A stretch of 64,000 nucleotides of DNA from the NCBI GenBank assembly GCA_039720395.1, contig CM077833.1:26248271-26312270 (forward strand), given 5' to 3'. The position numbers and the translations under genes are program-made. Positions 24,283-36,624 of this stretch are shown here, in pieces (the first letter of the stretch is position 1; each line of letters opens with the position of its first letter). Origin of the DNA: Liquidambar formosana (taxonomy: Eukaryota; Streptophyta; Magnoliopsida; Saxifragales; Altingiaceae). The notes under the pieces were generated by a model. That model had not been told where the DNA came from, did no database searches, and worked only from the letters and a program-made list of their open reading frames with translations.

Positions 24283-24681
24283 GGGAACGGCTATTGCAAC
24301 CCCCCATTCTTATAATCCCACCCCTTTCTTTTTGGTTTTTAAGATTTCATAAAAAATATAAAAGGTTTTTGCAAAAACCGATCGCAAGGTTCACTAGAAA
24401 ACATCATTTTAAACAACTTTGCAGAAGAAAGTTTTTTCAAAATCTATCATTTAAGTAGACTTTTTGGCAAAAAATGAAATAAAGGCTATAAATGACTAAA
24501 AAGTATATTTAAACGATAGATTTAGGAAAAACTTTCTTCTACAAAGTTGTTCAAAATGATGTTTTCTAATAGATATCACGGCCGGTTTTCATAAAAACCT
24601 TTTATATTTTACATAAAATCTTAAAAACCTAAAGGATGAGGGGTGGGGTGATAAGATTGGGGGGTTGCAATAGCCGTTCCC
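24283..24681. mobile_element. MULE-type MITE, 399 bp (copy 1 site)
   Basis: Near-perfect hairpin with ends GGGAACGGCTATTGCAACCC and its complement. Nine-base target duplication: ATTCGCCTT (24274-24282) and ATTGGCCTT (24682-24690), one mismatch. Copy 2 shows the empty site at about 58422-58432 (AAATTGGCCTTACAG). A sister element of identical length sits at 58542-58940. Confidence 0.92.
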
Positions 24682-25342
24682 ATTGGCCTTACAGCAGGGA
24701 TGTGGGTCAGATCCTTCCACGAGGAGCGGAGGAGCCCACAGTGCCGCTCATGGGCTGGCCCAATGGGCTTTGAGGATGAACTTTGAGAATCATTGTCCGG
24801 TAAAATTTAGACATGCGGGTCACAACTGGTAGACCGAATGACTCCTATGGGCTCAATGCAACCGAGGAGAGGATCTTGCGCAAGTAACCTCAATTCATAA
24901 ATCGTTACAAATTCATTATTCTAGTAGTAACGAAAAGTCGAAAAAAATAAATAAATTCCCTAATCCCTACCTATTCATGTATGTTAGCTTCCAACTATCA
25001 TATATATGTCGAGAAAGACAACTACTCGGTATGGTTTTTTTTTAATTAAAAAGAATAATAAAAAATAAAAATAAAAATAGAGAGATTTTAAATACTCGTA
25101 GGTGAAGCAAAATCAAAAAACATAATATTGTCTCACACGATGGCAGTTGATCCCATTTCGAATGAGGCATTAGCCATTCAACTGAAAAAATGAATATGCT
25201 GAGGTAGTCCCGCACGCAGCACAAGCTATTAGGTTTTCAACCTAAAAATTGAAGTCTAATATATGAGATCATTTGAATATTGATTGACTTGACCAATTGA
25301 CAGTTAGGGAGGTTGCATCAACCTAATTTTATATGATGAAGG

Positions 25343-26510
25343 AACTGAATCTCACAAATAGACCTGCATTCACAAGCTAAGAAATAATGTCAGAGGGTAG
25401 GCTAAGGTAGGTTTTGGCCAAGCCCTCTCCAAAGCTCAAGTCAGAGGTCGTTTATGGAGGTAAAGGCAAGGAAGAAGATGAATCTTAGAAAATTAGAGTA
25501 CTGTAGCTTACCTTATTTTGCTGTATCGTATTCTACTTATACCCACCTGTACGGATTGACCATGTGAGGTCAGGTAATTGCCTTAATTAAGTCAGATCTG
25601 ACCATGGTTTGTCAATAACCGTCTGACCATGGTTTACTAATCATGGTTAGGCAGATAACCATGGTTTCTTGTAACCGCTATGTCAGGATAACAGCTGTAT
25701 TCAGAGTCTTGGATTGTAGTAATAATTTGGACTATAGTGTGAGTCATATGATGGGTGTCCCAAGTTGAACATAAGGTCCCGAACTAGGTAACAACATGCC
25801 TTGCAATAAATTTTGACTGAGCTGTCGTAGCCACATGTCAATAATCCCAATTCGATTTCCTTAACCCGAGCTAGGTCTTTGGTTTGAGAATATTTCCACA
25901 CAACTTGCCTCAATTATGACTTTCCTGATGCGAGACTTGTCATAATTCACAATTGCTAAATGGTTCTCACTGTGCTCCTATGGTGTTTGAGTTTCTTAGG
26001 GCTTAGCTGGCAGTTGTCAGTTACGCCCTTCTATGTTTCGAGGCGCTGACGTCATAAGCAAGTAAGGATGTCTTGTCCGCTGTAAATAGTATTAAATGCT
26101 CCAGAAGCATTATGTCTTTGGGGAAATTAAATTACTATTCACTTTACCTTTTGCTTTCTCTCTCTATTCTCTTTGCCTTTTCTTTCTGTTCTCTCTGCTC
26201 TCTCTACCTTCACCGGAATATAATATGAACACCACCTTTTCATCGAAATCCACTATTAACACCGTTTATTTGCTGGAGAAAATCTGTCTCGAGCCTTTTC
26301 ACCGTTCTAGGGTTTGCTTTGCCACCACTACTCTTCACTTGCGGACTGCCTTTGGTTCCTTCGCCGCTCCAGAAGTTGTTCTTTGAAGTTTCTTGCCGCT
26401 GTGCGATCGTCTCTATCTGGTGGACTTGCTTTTTTGGCCAAATCCTTGGAATTTGAAACGGTATAACCCTTTCTTTGTCTTTATTTTTTAATTTGTTTGA
26501 TGCTATTTTT
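25343..26510 (+). repeat. Large inverted repeat, left arm
   Basis: About 1.16 kb, complementary to 26615-27772 across a spacer of about 100 bp. Contains a promoter-like TGTAAATAGTATTAAATG, a CT-rich leader (about 26150-26215), and a cluster of CCATGG words at 25595-25670. The open frame at 26096-26386 is mirrored in the other arm and is not a recognised protein. It may be two LTRs, or long TIRs, of one element brought head to head. Confidence 0.85.
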
Positions 26511-26614
26511 TTTTGCTTGGGACTGTTAGTGTTGTTCTTGGGGTTTGGCTGCAATCCTAGGGTTTTCCTTCGATTTTTGGGGCAAAACATCAAGTTTCTA
26601 GTTTTCCCATTCCC

Positions 26615-27772
26615 AGGCAAAGAAAAATAGCATCAAACAAATTTTAAAATAAAGACAAAGAAAGGGTTATACCGTTTCAGATTCCAAGGAATAGGCCGGA
26701 AAAGCAAGTCCACCAGAGAAAGACGATCGCGCAGCGGTAAGAACCTTCAAAGAATAACTTCTAGAACGACGAAGGAACTAAAGGCAGTCCTCAAGTGAAG
26801 AGCAATGGCGGCAGAGCAAACCCTAGAACAGTGAAAAGGCACGAGACATATTTTCTCCAGCATATGAACAGTGTTAACAGTGGATTCCGGTGAAGGTAAA
26901 GAGAGCAGAGAGAACAGAGAGAGAAGGTAGAGAGAATAGAGAGAGAAAGCAAAAGGTAAAGTGAATAGTGATTTAATTTTCTTAAAGACATAATGCTTAT
27001 GGGGCATTTAATACTATTTACGACAGACAAGACATCCTTACTTGCTCATGATGTCAGCGTCTCGAAACACGGAAGGGCGTAACTGACAACTGCCAGCTAA
27101 GCCTTAAGAAACTCAAACGCAATAGGGACAAAGTGAAAGCCATTCAGCAATTGTGAATTATGACAAGTCCTGCTTTGGAAAAGTCATAATTAGGGCAAAT
27201 TGTGTGGAAATATTCTCAAACCGAAGACCCAGCTCGGGCTAAGGAACTCAAATTGGGACTGTTGACACGTGGCTACGACTGCTCAGTCAAATTCATTGCA
27301 AGGCACGTCATCACCTAGCTCGGGACCTTATGTTTAGCTCGGGACACCCATCTTATGACTCACACTACAGTCCAAATTATTACTACAGTCCAAGACTCTA
27401 CATACAGCTGCTATCCCTAACATAGTGGTTACAAGAAACCATGGTTATCTGCCTAACCATGATCAGTAAACCATGGTCAGACGGTTATTGGAAAACCATG
27501 GTTAGATCTGACCTAACCAAGGCAATTACCTAACCTCACATGGTCAGTCTGTACAGGTGAGTGTAAGTAGAATACGATGCAGCCAAATAAGGTAAGCTAT
27601 AATACCCTAATTTTCCAAGATTCATTTTCTTCCTTGCCTTTACCTCCATAAACGGTTTCTGACTTGAACTTTGGAGAGGGCTTGGCCAAAACCCACATTG
27701 GCTTACCCTCTAACATTGTTTCTTAGCTTGTGAAAGCAAGTCCATTCGTGAGATTCACCTCCTTCACCTTTT
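26615..27772 (-). repeat. Large inverted repeat, right arm
   Basis: Mirror of 25343-26510 with scattered substitutions and small indels. The outer end, read inward on the minus strand, carries CACAAGCTAAGAAACAATGT; the left arm has CACAAGCTAAGAAATAATGT. A coiled-coil coding fragment continues beyond its outer edge, which suggests that the arm is the terminal part of a larger element reading leftward. Confidence 0.85.
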
Positions 27773-28052
27773 TCAGCTCCGCCTCCAAATCAGCGTAGTC
27801 TTTCCTCGTGAGTTCGAGTTTGCTGATGGCGCTCCCAGCATTGGACTTGAAAGTCCTACATTCAGTCTTCAGTTTTTCCAATTGGGACATTGCCACAAAG
27901 CAGTTCACCTCAAACTTCCATAGTTTTTTCTCAAACTCACTTTGGACTTTGGTGACCTCGATCTCTATCTTGTTGTCCTCTTCCACGAGAAGGTCACCAG
28001 CAAGCAAGATTTGTTGGTAGCCCTGCAAAGACATAGCCAAATTAAAAACCAA
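27723..28052 (-). pseudogene. Coiled-coil protein fragment of a probable transposon
   Basis: A 109-codon frame rich in Glu, Lys and Leu with heptad-like spacing (LEKLKTECRTFKS, LEAELKKVKEV), predicted as coiled coil by eye. It runs into the right arm of the inverted repeat at its C-terminal end and abuts the copy 2 junction at 28091 on the other side, so it looks like a truncated piece of a larger protein. No catalytic motif; family not recognised. Confidence 0.45.
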
Positions 28053-29348
28053 ACTGAAAGATTACAGATTTAGACCCCGCACATTAAGAGAAGGGGAGTC
28101 AGGAAAAAAATGAAGAAAAAAAAGTGAAAGGAGACTTTGAGCAGCATACAGTGGGCGTGGAATTACGCTTCCGTTTAGTCTCTGCATTTTGTCAATGATG
28201 GTTGCCGGTTGTGGGTAGTGCTGCTTTCTCCTCGTGAATTGCTGCTTCCCATGTTTTTTTTTTTCGACTTTTGCCGGTCCTTTAGGACTTTATAATATAA
28301 TCTATATATGTTGTATACCAAGCGTATGTGAATTGAAATATTTTAAAGTTTGTTCAAAAAAACCTGGGGTCTATATTCCAATTGGCTTTTTCTTGGGTGT
28401 ATTCTACCATGTTGTCTGTTCTATGGTGTCCTTTTTCCTGTCTTTATTCTTCTTCTCCATCTGTATTGTCTCTCTCTGGGTTCAACCCCATTGATTACAC
28501 TTTTACCGAAACCTGATTTTGAAAGGGCATAATGTTTCCTTTCATACAGATTTAGAGATTTTCTAGTACTAAAGAGTCTAGAATGGATAAATTTTTTCTT
28601 GCTTTGCAGCATTATATCAATCCATTTAGGTTAGTTCCTGACTCCATATACTAGCAAATTAAGCGGACATGGCGTCAGTCTCTTTTATGTGAGGCCTCTA
28701 TTCAAGCCCGAATCCCATATACCAAAAATAAGAAAAAAACAGAACGTGGTGCACTACTCGATTCTTATGCGGGAACTTCTTGTTTTTCACACAAATCTTC
28801 ATGAACTACTGCACCTAACAATGGAGTTGACGTCATGGTGGCCCTTAATTTTTTGAATAATGATGGCTTTTTGAAATTAAATGGTATGTGGACTGTGGTG
28901 GTGGGCTAGAATCCCGGCCGGCCAATAGACGCATGCTCTTGCCCAAGTGGCGTGTCAATTGGGTTAAACCATTAAACCAATCAAAAAAATTATTAGAAAA
29001 TAACTACTTATAGTAGATTAATGTGGCGGTTATTATAGTAGATTAATGTGGTGGTTATCACCTTAGTTGAATACGAGGATTTTTTATTAAAAAAATTTGA
29101 ATAATTTAACATTTTTCTAAGAAAATATATATATGAACCCATCAAGGTTGATGTCTCACTTAATGCACCATGTGTTAAAATTGATTTAATTTAATTTATT
29201 TAAATCATTTGATTGTAATAATTTTGGACAGTGTTATGCATCCAACCAATTGTCTTAGCTTTCGTTTTCTCACCTAATGTGATAACATCAGCGTCACACC
29301 ATCAAAACATATATTTTAATTTGATAAACTAACTGGGTCACATCATAA

Positions 29349-29550
29349 TGGATTAATTTGGATTTGGTGCAGTAAACGTAGGATCAATGACACGTGGTAA
29401 TAAAAAGAAATGGAGAGCTAAAATTCGAAAGATGTATTTAAGGCTCAACACCTAACAATTCTCCATTTCTCTTCTTTGCTCACGTTTCATCGATCTTACA
29501 TTTACTGCACCATGCAGTAAAAGTAGTCAACTGCACTAAATCCGAATCTA
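29349..29550. mobile_element. Hairpin MITE, copy 2 sub-unit 1
   Basis: Counterpart of 14494-14716, with about 20 bases lost after GGATTTGGTGCAGTAAACGT so the left arm is shorter. Confidence 0.7.
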
Positions 29551-29980
29551 TAATAAGGAAAAGAAAAGTTGAAAATACCGATGAAAAGATTTGCATTTTC
29601 TTTTATTTTTATTTTTATTTTTATATTCCTCGGTCGGTGGAATTCTTTTAAGGATGTTTTACTAAAATAAACATGAATATTACTTCGTTTATCTCTTGGA
29701 ATTAAACTGGTTTTTGATCAACTAATGTGTTAGGTGGAAATGTGGAGGTTGTGTGGCGATGGGTCCAGTTGTCTAATTCTTGTTAATATGGCAAAATTTT
29801 TCACTTAAATTGAGAGGACTCGGGGAGACTGGATAAGAGGAGATTTCTAAAATGGCTAGTAGCAAATTTTTACTTGCTTTGCAGGTTAGTTCCTAACTCC
29901 ATATACCGGCAAATTAAGTGGACATGGTGTTTGTCTCTTTTGTATGAGGCCTTTGTTCAAGCCGGACTCCCATATACCCC

Positions 29981-30027
<47 letters not shown>

Positions 30028-30827
30028 AATGTGGTGTACTACTTGATTATTATGGGAGAACTTGTGGTTTTTCACGCAAATTTTCATGGGCTACTGCACC
30101 TAAGGATGGAGTTGATGTCATGGTGGCCCTTAGTCTTTTGTATAATGATGGCTTTTGGAATTTAATTAGATAAATACTCTCGTCCAAATGGCTTGTCAAT
30201 TGGGTTAAGCCGTTAAACCAATCAAAAAAAAGTTATTAAAAAATAACTTCTCATGGTATATAAATGTAGCGATTATCACGTGTGTTAATTGGATAAGATG
30301 ATTTTGATAAAAAAAAATTGAATAATTTAACATTTTTCTAAGAAAAATATATATATGAACCCATCATGGTCTGTGTCTCACTTAATGCACCATGTGTTAA
30401 AATTGACTTAATTTAATTTATTTAAATCATTTGATTTTAATAATTATGGACAGTGCATCCAACCAGTTGTCCTAGCTTTCGTTTTCTCACCTAATGTGAT
30501 CACGCCATCAAAGCATATATTTTACTCGGTAATTTGACAAACTAATGGGGGTCACATCACAAGGAAAATAAAAGTTGAAAGCACCGGTGAAAAGATTTTC
30601 AATTTCCATTTTTTTTTTTTTCCATTTTCATCGGATGATAGAAGTCTTTCAAGGATGTTTTAATAAAATAAACATGTTTATCACTTTGTTGATCTGTTGG
30701 AATTAAACTGGTTTTTGATAAATTAATGTGTTAGGTGGAAATGTAGAACTTGTGTGATGATGGGTCAGTTGTCTACTTATTGTTGATATGGCAAGATTTT
30801 TCACTTAAATTGAAAGGACTCGGAAAG

Positions 30828-31040
30828 GGATTTGGATTTGGTGCAGTTATTACATAGTGCAGTAAACGTAGAATCGATGACACATGGCAAGAAAGATAAA
30901 TGGATGGTTAAAATTCAAGAGATGTTTTAACGTCCAACACCTAACAGTCTTCTATTTCTTTTCCTTGTCCACATGTCATTAATTTTACATTTATTGCACC
31001 AGCCAGTAAAAGTAGTCAACTGCACCAAATCCGAATCCAT
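30828..31040. mobile_element. Hairpin MITE, copy 2 sub-unit 2
   Basis: Counterpart of 15946-16168. Begins GGATTTGGATTTGGTGCAG and ends ACCAAATCCGAATCC; it lacks the extra GGATTT units of copy 1. Confidence 0.7.
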
Positions 31041-32004
31041 ACTGGGAGACTAGATAAGAGGAGATTTATTAAAATTGGTATGACCCATTCATTGATGTGG
31101 TCAATTTTGGTATTGGGTTTGCTCTCTTATATGTTTGATATTAAGGGACCATCTATTGATCACAAATCATCTTGGTCTATCTTGTAATTTATTGGAGAGT
31201 CATTATAGGACATAAAATGTTTAATTTAAATGAATTTAATATAAAATTTAAAAAATTATAATTTATGAATATACAGTTAGATTTTTTAGAAAATATCACA
31301 TCCTTTATCGCTCAAATATTAGGTTTAACATGTTTTCATATACCTGTTTGGATCCTCCATTTATAAATTTAGGTTTTTAAATTGGAAACTTAACATGGGT
31401 TTTTACAAGTCAGGAAGTAGTATTTGAATGATTTTTTCCCTTAGTGCTCTCCCCCTACCCCTTACCTATCATTCTTTCAAATCCGCTCAGATCATTTTCC
31501 TGATGAGTTTTATCTATAATATTTTTGTACTTTTGCAAATCACTTAGAGGGCATAACTGAATGATCATTAACAAAATTTAGTAGTAAAAATTAAAAGGAG
31601 TTGTTAAGGTATAATACCATCACAATTTTAGTATAAAAAAAATTTGTCTAAGGTATGATCCCCGTATACAGACTATACACTCACTATTCTTTTTCTTTTT
31701 TAGCAAAACGTTTCAAAATGTATATATATTTGACTTATATTTCTAAGTACATGTAATCCCTCAATTTCATATACATTGGATAATTATATGACAAATACAT
31801 GAGAGTCACCTTTAAAAAAAATCGTTAAAGTTATATCCAAAACATATTACAACAACTATTCTATATCATAAAAATTCAATCACGTTTTAATTTAGGGACC
31901 ATTAAGTCAATAACATGTGGAATAGTAATTAAAAATAAAAATAAAATAGAGTGAAAAATAAAATTAGAAAGAGAAAACACTCAAATTGGGACCCCCCACG
32001 TGGA

Positions 32005-32240
32005 TCTATGATTTTCTTTGAAAAGGCTCGTAGTAGAGAGCTGCAAGCGAGTAAGCGAATAGCGCAGCCGCAGGCTTATACTGCGCCAGGGCGTATGATA
32101 GTACTGAGGACTTTTCTGCATCGAGAAACCAATACTGAGCTAGTTGACCGTTGAAAATAGTACGGATCAAATCATCCCATCCCTCAGATAAAGCCCAGAG
32201 CCCGTAAGATTCCCGTCGTGATAGCTAAAGCAAATGGCCA
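32005..32240 (-). pseudogene. Exon-like open block, unidentified (copy 2)
   Basis: Partner of 17301-17530. The minus-strand frame is open over the same stretch with four residue changes and a different short tail (ends near 32010). It keeps the acceptor-like TTTGCTTTAG. See the copy 1 entry. Confidence 0.35.
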
Positions 32241-32748
32241 GCCTATATAGTGAGAACGAGTGGGACTAATGATTTCGAAACCAAAGTGAAATTCACGATC
32301 TCCTTATTAGGATTCGTGCGCATTAATTTGTCCGCCAGATGTTTGTTGATACTCCTGAGCAAGTAGGCTTGTGGTTTAATTCTCCTTGTTAAAGTGGGGA
32401 GAAAAAAAAACAAAGAAGGCATCCAAGCTCAATTGTTTCTTTTTCGTGATTGTATTTGAATGGTTGTATCTTTATTTTCAAGTTAAAAATATTTTACTTC
32501 AAAAGCTGCAATTGCAAAATGCTAAAAAAGTTTATAATGGCAACTTTTCATAATTTCATCACAAAGGATGGCTCAATCTTTCGGACACACGAGCACGTGC
32601 CCAACTTATATATGGTTTTGATTGTGGATCAATTAAAATGAGCATAAGCATTTTTCGTCTAGATGCATGCTCCCATATGTCGGTCCCATGTGTTTTTATA
32701 AAGACAACTATTTTGAGTTCTCAAACTATTCGTTTTTAGTATTGAAAT

Positions 32749-34356
32749 GGGTTAATGATTTTTTAGTACCACCAACTTTAGGGGTAGTGTTAATTTAGTC
32801 CACAAACTTCTAATTGTTCCAATTTGGAGATTAAATTAAATTTAGTGTTTCAATGTAGGACAAGGGTTGATGCCCGTTAATAAACTTGACGGAATGGCCA
32901 CGTGTATGCTGATGTGGCATGGAACAACCACGTGTATGCTGATATGGCAGACAAGTGGCAGGATTTTAAACCAAAAAAAAAAAAAAAAAAAAACCAACGA
33001 CAAAAACAAAAACCAAAATTTTTTTTTTCAAAGAACATCTTCTTCGTTCTCATGGATTGCCCATGGTGGCTGCCATGACCAATCCTCCTCTCTTTCTTCT
33101 ATTTCCCCACTCTACTACTCTCATTTTGAATTCTTTTATGATAACCTGATTTGATTAAAAGGGGAAAAAAAACCTCTAAACTATATATGATTTGGAAAAT
33201 AAATATAAACATAAATAAAAAAGGGATAAGAGCATTTCTGAATTCTCCGGCGAATTGGGCTCCATTTTTTCTGGCCAAACTTGCTAGCCACCTTTTATCT
33301 TCTTCAAAGTAATGTAAAAGTTATAAAAATCTCTAAAAAAAGCTTGTTGGCCATTTTTTCCGATGAGTTTCGTGCTTGCTGCGGTACAATTGAGATTCTT
33401 GGTGGTGAGAGGAGGGGTGATGAGCTTCAAGAGGCGATAGCGGTGAGCGAGCTCCAGCATCGCGGTAAGGTCGTGGGGCTTCAGATTTGACGAGGATGCG
33501 CTGCGGTGTGTTTTCAAATCTATTAAGTCGTCGGTGAGGGGAAGAGGAGCAATGAGAGGATGAGGGTTTTGAGGATGAGGAAGCCAGATCTGCGTAAAAA
33601 AAGCTTGCTGGCCATTTTTTCCGGTGAGTTTCGTGTTTGCTACAGTACAATTGAGATTCTTGGTGGTGAGAGAAGGGGTGATGAGCTTCAAGCGGTGATG
33701 ACGGTGAGCGAGCTCCATCGTCGCAGTGAGGTCATGGGGTTTCAGATCTGACAAGAATGCGCTGCGGTGTGTTTTCAGATCTATTAAGCCACCGGTGAGG
33801 GGAGGAGGAGCAGTGAGAGGATGAGGAAACCAGATCTGGGTAAAAAAATCTTATTGGCCATTTTTCCCGGTGAGCTTCGTGCTTGTTGCTGTACAGTTGA
33901 GATTCTTGGTGGTGAGAGGAGGGATGATGAGCTTCAAGCGGCGATAGCGGTGAGCGAGCTCTAGCATCACGGTGAGGTTGTGGGGTTTTAGATCTGACGA
34001 GAATGCGCATGATTGGATCATTTCCGACAAAGGCAAACAGCCTTCCATTTTTTCCGACAGATTAACATTGAAGAACCTGTTCCTTTATTTATTTATTTAT
34101 TTTTGTATTTGTTTTTCAATATATATATAGATATAACTTGAAACGGTGTCGTTTAGAATTAATATGGATGACCCTGCCATGTGTGTGCCACATCAGCATA
34201 CACGTGGCTGTTCCGTCAAGTTTATTGACGTCCGTCAGCCTTTGTCCTACATTGAAACACTAAATTTAATTCAGTCCCCAAATTGTGACAATTAGAAGTT
34301 TGTGGACTAAATTAACACTACCCGTAAAGTTGGTGGTACTAAAAAATCATTCACCC
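32749..34356. mobile_element. Non-autonomous Mutator-like element (1608 bp)
   Basis: Long TIRs of about 190 bp: outermost GGGTTAATGATTTTTTAGTA on the left, GGGTGAATGATTTTTTAGTA read inward from the right. The target duplication TATTGAAAT is nine bases, at 32740-32748 and 34357-34365, the MULE signature. Copy 1 shows the single unfilled site near 18450 (TATTGAGAT). No transposase. The interior holds three tandem units (33337-34010). Confidence 0.93.
33337..34010. repeat. Three tandem units of about 250 bp inside the MULE
   Basis: Units start near 33339, 33598 and 33843 with AAAGCTTG(T/C)TGGCCATTTTT-like sequence; the third is truncated. Both strands stay open for up to 156 codons with reiterated peptides (LKPHDLTA, LTTKNLNCT on minus). 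This comes from the repeat structure; no known domain. It could be captured host DNA (Pack-MULE type), but the source is not recognised. Confidence 0.75.
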
Positions 34357-34365
34357 TATTGAAAT

Positions 34366-36110
34366 TATTAAAAATATTGAAATTAGTTCATTTGATATGA
34401 TAAGTGGAAAAATGCTATGTGTATAAACTTCTTTGTTGAAGTTTAGATAGTTCTGTTGATGACCGTTTGACCGGTAAGTCTTATAACAAATTTTAAAATT
34501 ATTAACCAAATAATATGAAATTTAAATTTATTAAAAGATGTTGACGCTAATTGATTTATATTAGAAAACTTAAGAGGAAAGATAAATTCCATTTTTATTA
34601 TGATGAACTTATTTACTTGACATATGCTTTTCTTAGATTTTTTTTTTTTTTTCAAAATTGAGATGTTTTTTGTAACTCCCTTCATTCTTAATTGACCGTC
34701 TCATTTGAAAAACCACGTTTTTTTTAAGAAAACCTATTAAATGATTTCACATCAATACATTTGTTTTAACATTCCAATTTTACCCTTAACTGTAGAAAAC
34801 ATAAGAAAAAAAAGATAATACCTTTTTAAGGGTATTTTAGGAAATTAAATTAAAAAAATCATTGACTTTTGGAATGTGTGAATAATTTTGAAACATCTCA
34901 AAAAGGAAAGGAGGCCAATAATTAGGGATGAAACAAAAACTGTGAAATTGATCTAATCGGACTGAATCGATTGGTTTCGACTGGTTCTATTAAAGATCGG
35001 TTCGATCCTAGTTTTGTATTTGATAAATTTTTGTTTTTCGATTCGATGACCAGTTCAATCAATTTTTATACTGAACTGAACTGAATTTGTATTATATATA
35101 TAAAAAAACAACATTGTTTTAACTAAAAGGATCAAAAGAAAACCCTAATATATCCTTTATTCTTTTCTTATTTCCTCTTTTACCTCTCGAGCATCACCCT
35201 TCTCCTTTGTTGCTGCCTCTTTTATACTAAACCGAACCAAATTTGTATGATATATATAAAAAAACAACATTGTTTTAACTAAAGGGATCAAAAGAAAACC
35301 CTAATCCTTTATTCTTTTCTCATTTCCTCTTCTACCTTTTGAGCCTCACCCCTCTCCTTCGCCGCTACCTCAAACCCTACACTATTGATTGTCATAGCTC
35401 ATTGTCACCAACTTACCGTGTCGCGACTCATGATGTCACTCTTATTGCCACAATTCTTCTCTCCCTCACCAACTGCCTATGTGGTTTTGGAGTTGTAAAT
35501 TGACACCTCATATGTGAGTCTACTCTTTTTGTATTCTTATAGCTTCATCTTCTTGTTTTCTACATTTGTAGAACTATCTAAAAAATATTTAGGGTTTTTC
35601 TATGAAGTTTAAATTGGAAGTGCTTCCATTATTGATTTTCTTTAATTAACCAAACTGAACTGATAATCAATCAAACTAAAAACTATGGTTTGGCTATTTG
35701 AGTGCTCAGTTTTGATTGGCATTTTTACTAAACCGATGAGTTTGGTTCGATCCAAAAATCTTCCTCAAAATTGATTGAACGGAATCGATTTCATCCCTAC
35801 CAATAATTTAGGAATGAGGGAGTATTTTTTTTTTTTCCAAACCCCATGTTACAAGCATGTTTTCACTTGGCATATATATATGAAATATGGGAAATTGTTA
35901 TGGGAAGCTACACTAAAATTTTTATTTAAAAAAAAAAACTAAAAGCGTCATTAGTAACGCCGCTTTTAAAAAGCGTTATTGCTAACACTATGATTATTTT
36001 TAAGAAGTGTCAGTCATAACACCGCTTTCAACATTATGATTATTTTTATTTTTTAAAGGAAAAGCTCTAAAAGCCTTTTACACCATTAGTCCCTCTCTCC
36101 TGCGATTAGG
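34366..36110. other. Non-coding part of copy 2
   Basis: Matches 18430-20340 of copy 1 with small indels and no expanded TA tract. No gene seen. Confidence 0.5.
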
Positions 36111-36234
36111 GTCTCCGCACTCATCGATTCGCCGATTCCCGCCGTCGCCGTCTTGCGCCGTCAGCAGGTAACACTTGTCTCTTTCTCGTCTCTCTCAATC
36201 TTGAGCTTTGTGAATGTCTGTCGCACATGGTAGT

Positions 36235-36624
36235 TGATGTGGGGGAAAAATACCACCCAATATAGGGATGACACGTGGATTCTAAATAAATCAGTATTTA
36301 ATTGTGCAATTATCCATTCCTAAATTAAGGATTGATGTTATCAATTTTAGTTCAACTCTGTTTCAAATATCAAGTCCCACTGGGACTCTAACCTCCTAAT
36401 TTGGTTAGGAGTAAGACATCCATTACAAATAGGGAGCTCCATTCCACACAAGGTACGTTCAACTCACGTTCTCCATTCTATGCTTGCTTTCTGATCACTG
36501 ACTTAAGCATCGGAGGGGCTCCCATTGGTCACCCACCGGTCGCCTGAGCCTTATTTTGCAGGTAAAGTCAAAGAGGACGTGAGAACACACGAATTTTGAT
36601 TGTTGGCCATTTTTGCCATCAACA
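36235..36624 (+). repeat. LARD left LTR
   Basis: 390 bp, TG...CA ends. Promoter region not clearly marked. Confidence 0.92.

Larger units (their letters stand above)
13237..25334 (+). repeat. Segmental duplication, copy 1 (contains CYP81 gene A)
   Basis: Direct copy of 28091-59393 once later insertions are removed. Homology starts at TTAAGAGAAGGGGAGTCAGG, 27 bases after the CLE stop, and ends at CAACCTAATTTTATA. Order within the unit: CLE 3' flank, two tandem sub-units with hairpin MITEs, an exon-like block, a gene remnant, CYP81, a P450 3' fragment. Copy 1 alone has a SINE (16272), a 450-bp segment (17839-18288) and a MULE-MITE (24283). It lacks the stretch holding CYP81 gene C, the join being near 24078. 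Confidence 0.93.
28600..31045 (+). repeat. Two tandem sub-units (copy 2)
   Basis: Counterparts of 13737-16170. Sub-unit 2 has a long poly-A run at 29982-30026 where copy 1 has a short A-rich stretch (about 15181-15200). Non-coding. Confidence 0.8.

Noticed and set aside
26096..27030. Mirror-image small proteins in the inverted repeat
   Set aside because: Their reading comes from the duplicated arms; the N-terminal part is the CT-rich leader translated, and no family is recognised.
33284..34048. Long minus-strand frames in the MULE as a real gene
   Set aside because: The peptides are reiterations of the tandem unit, open in several frames, with no known domain.
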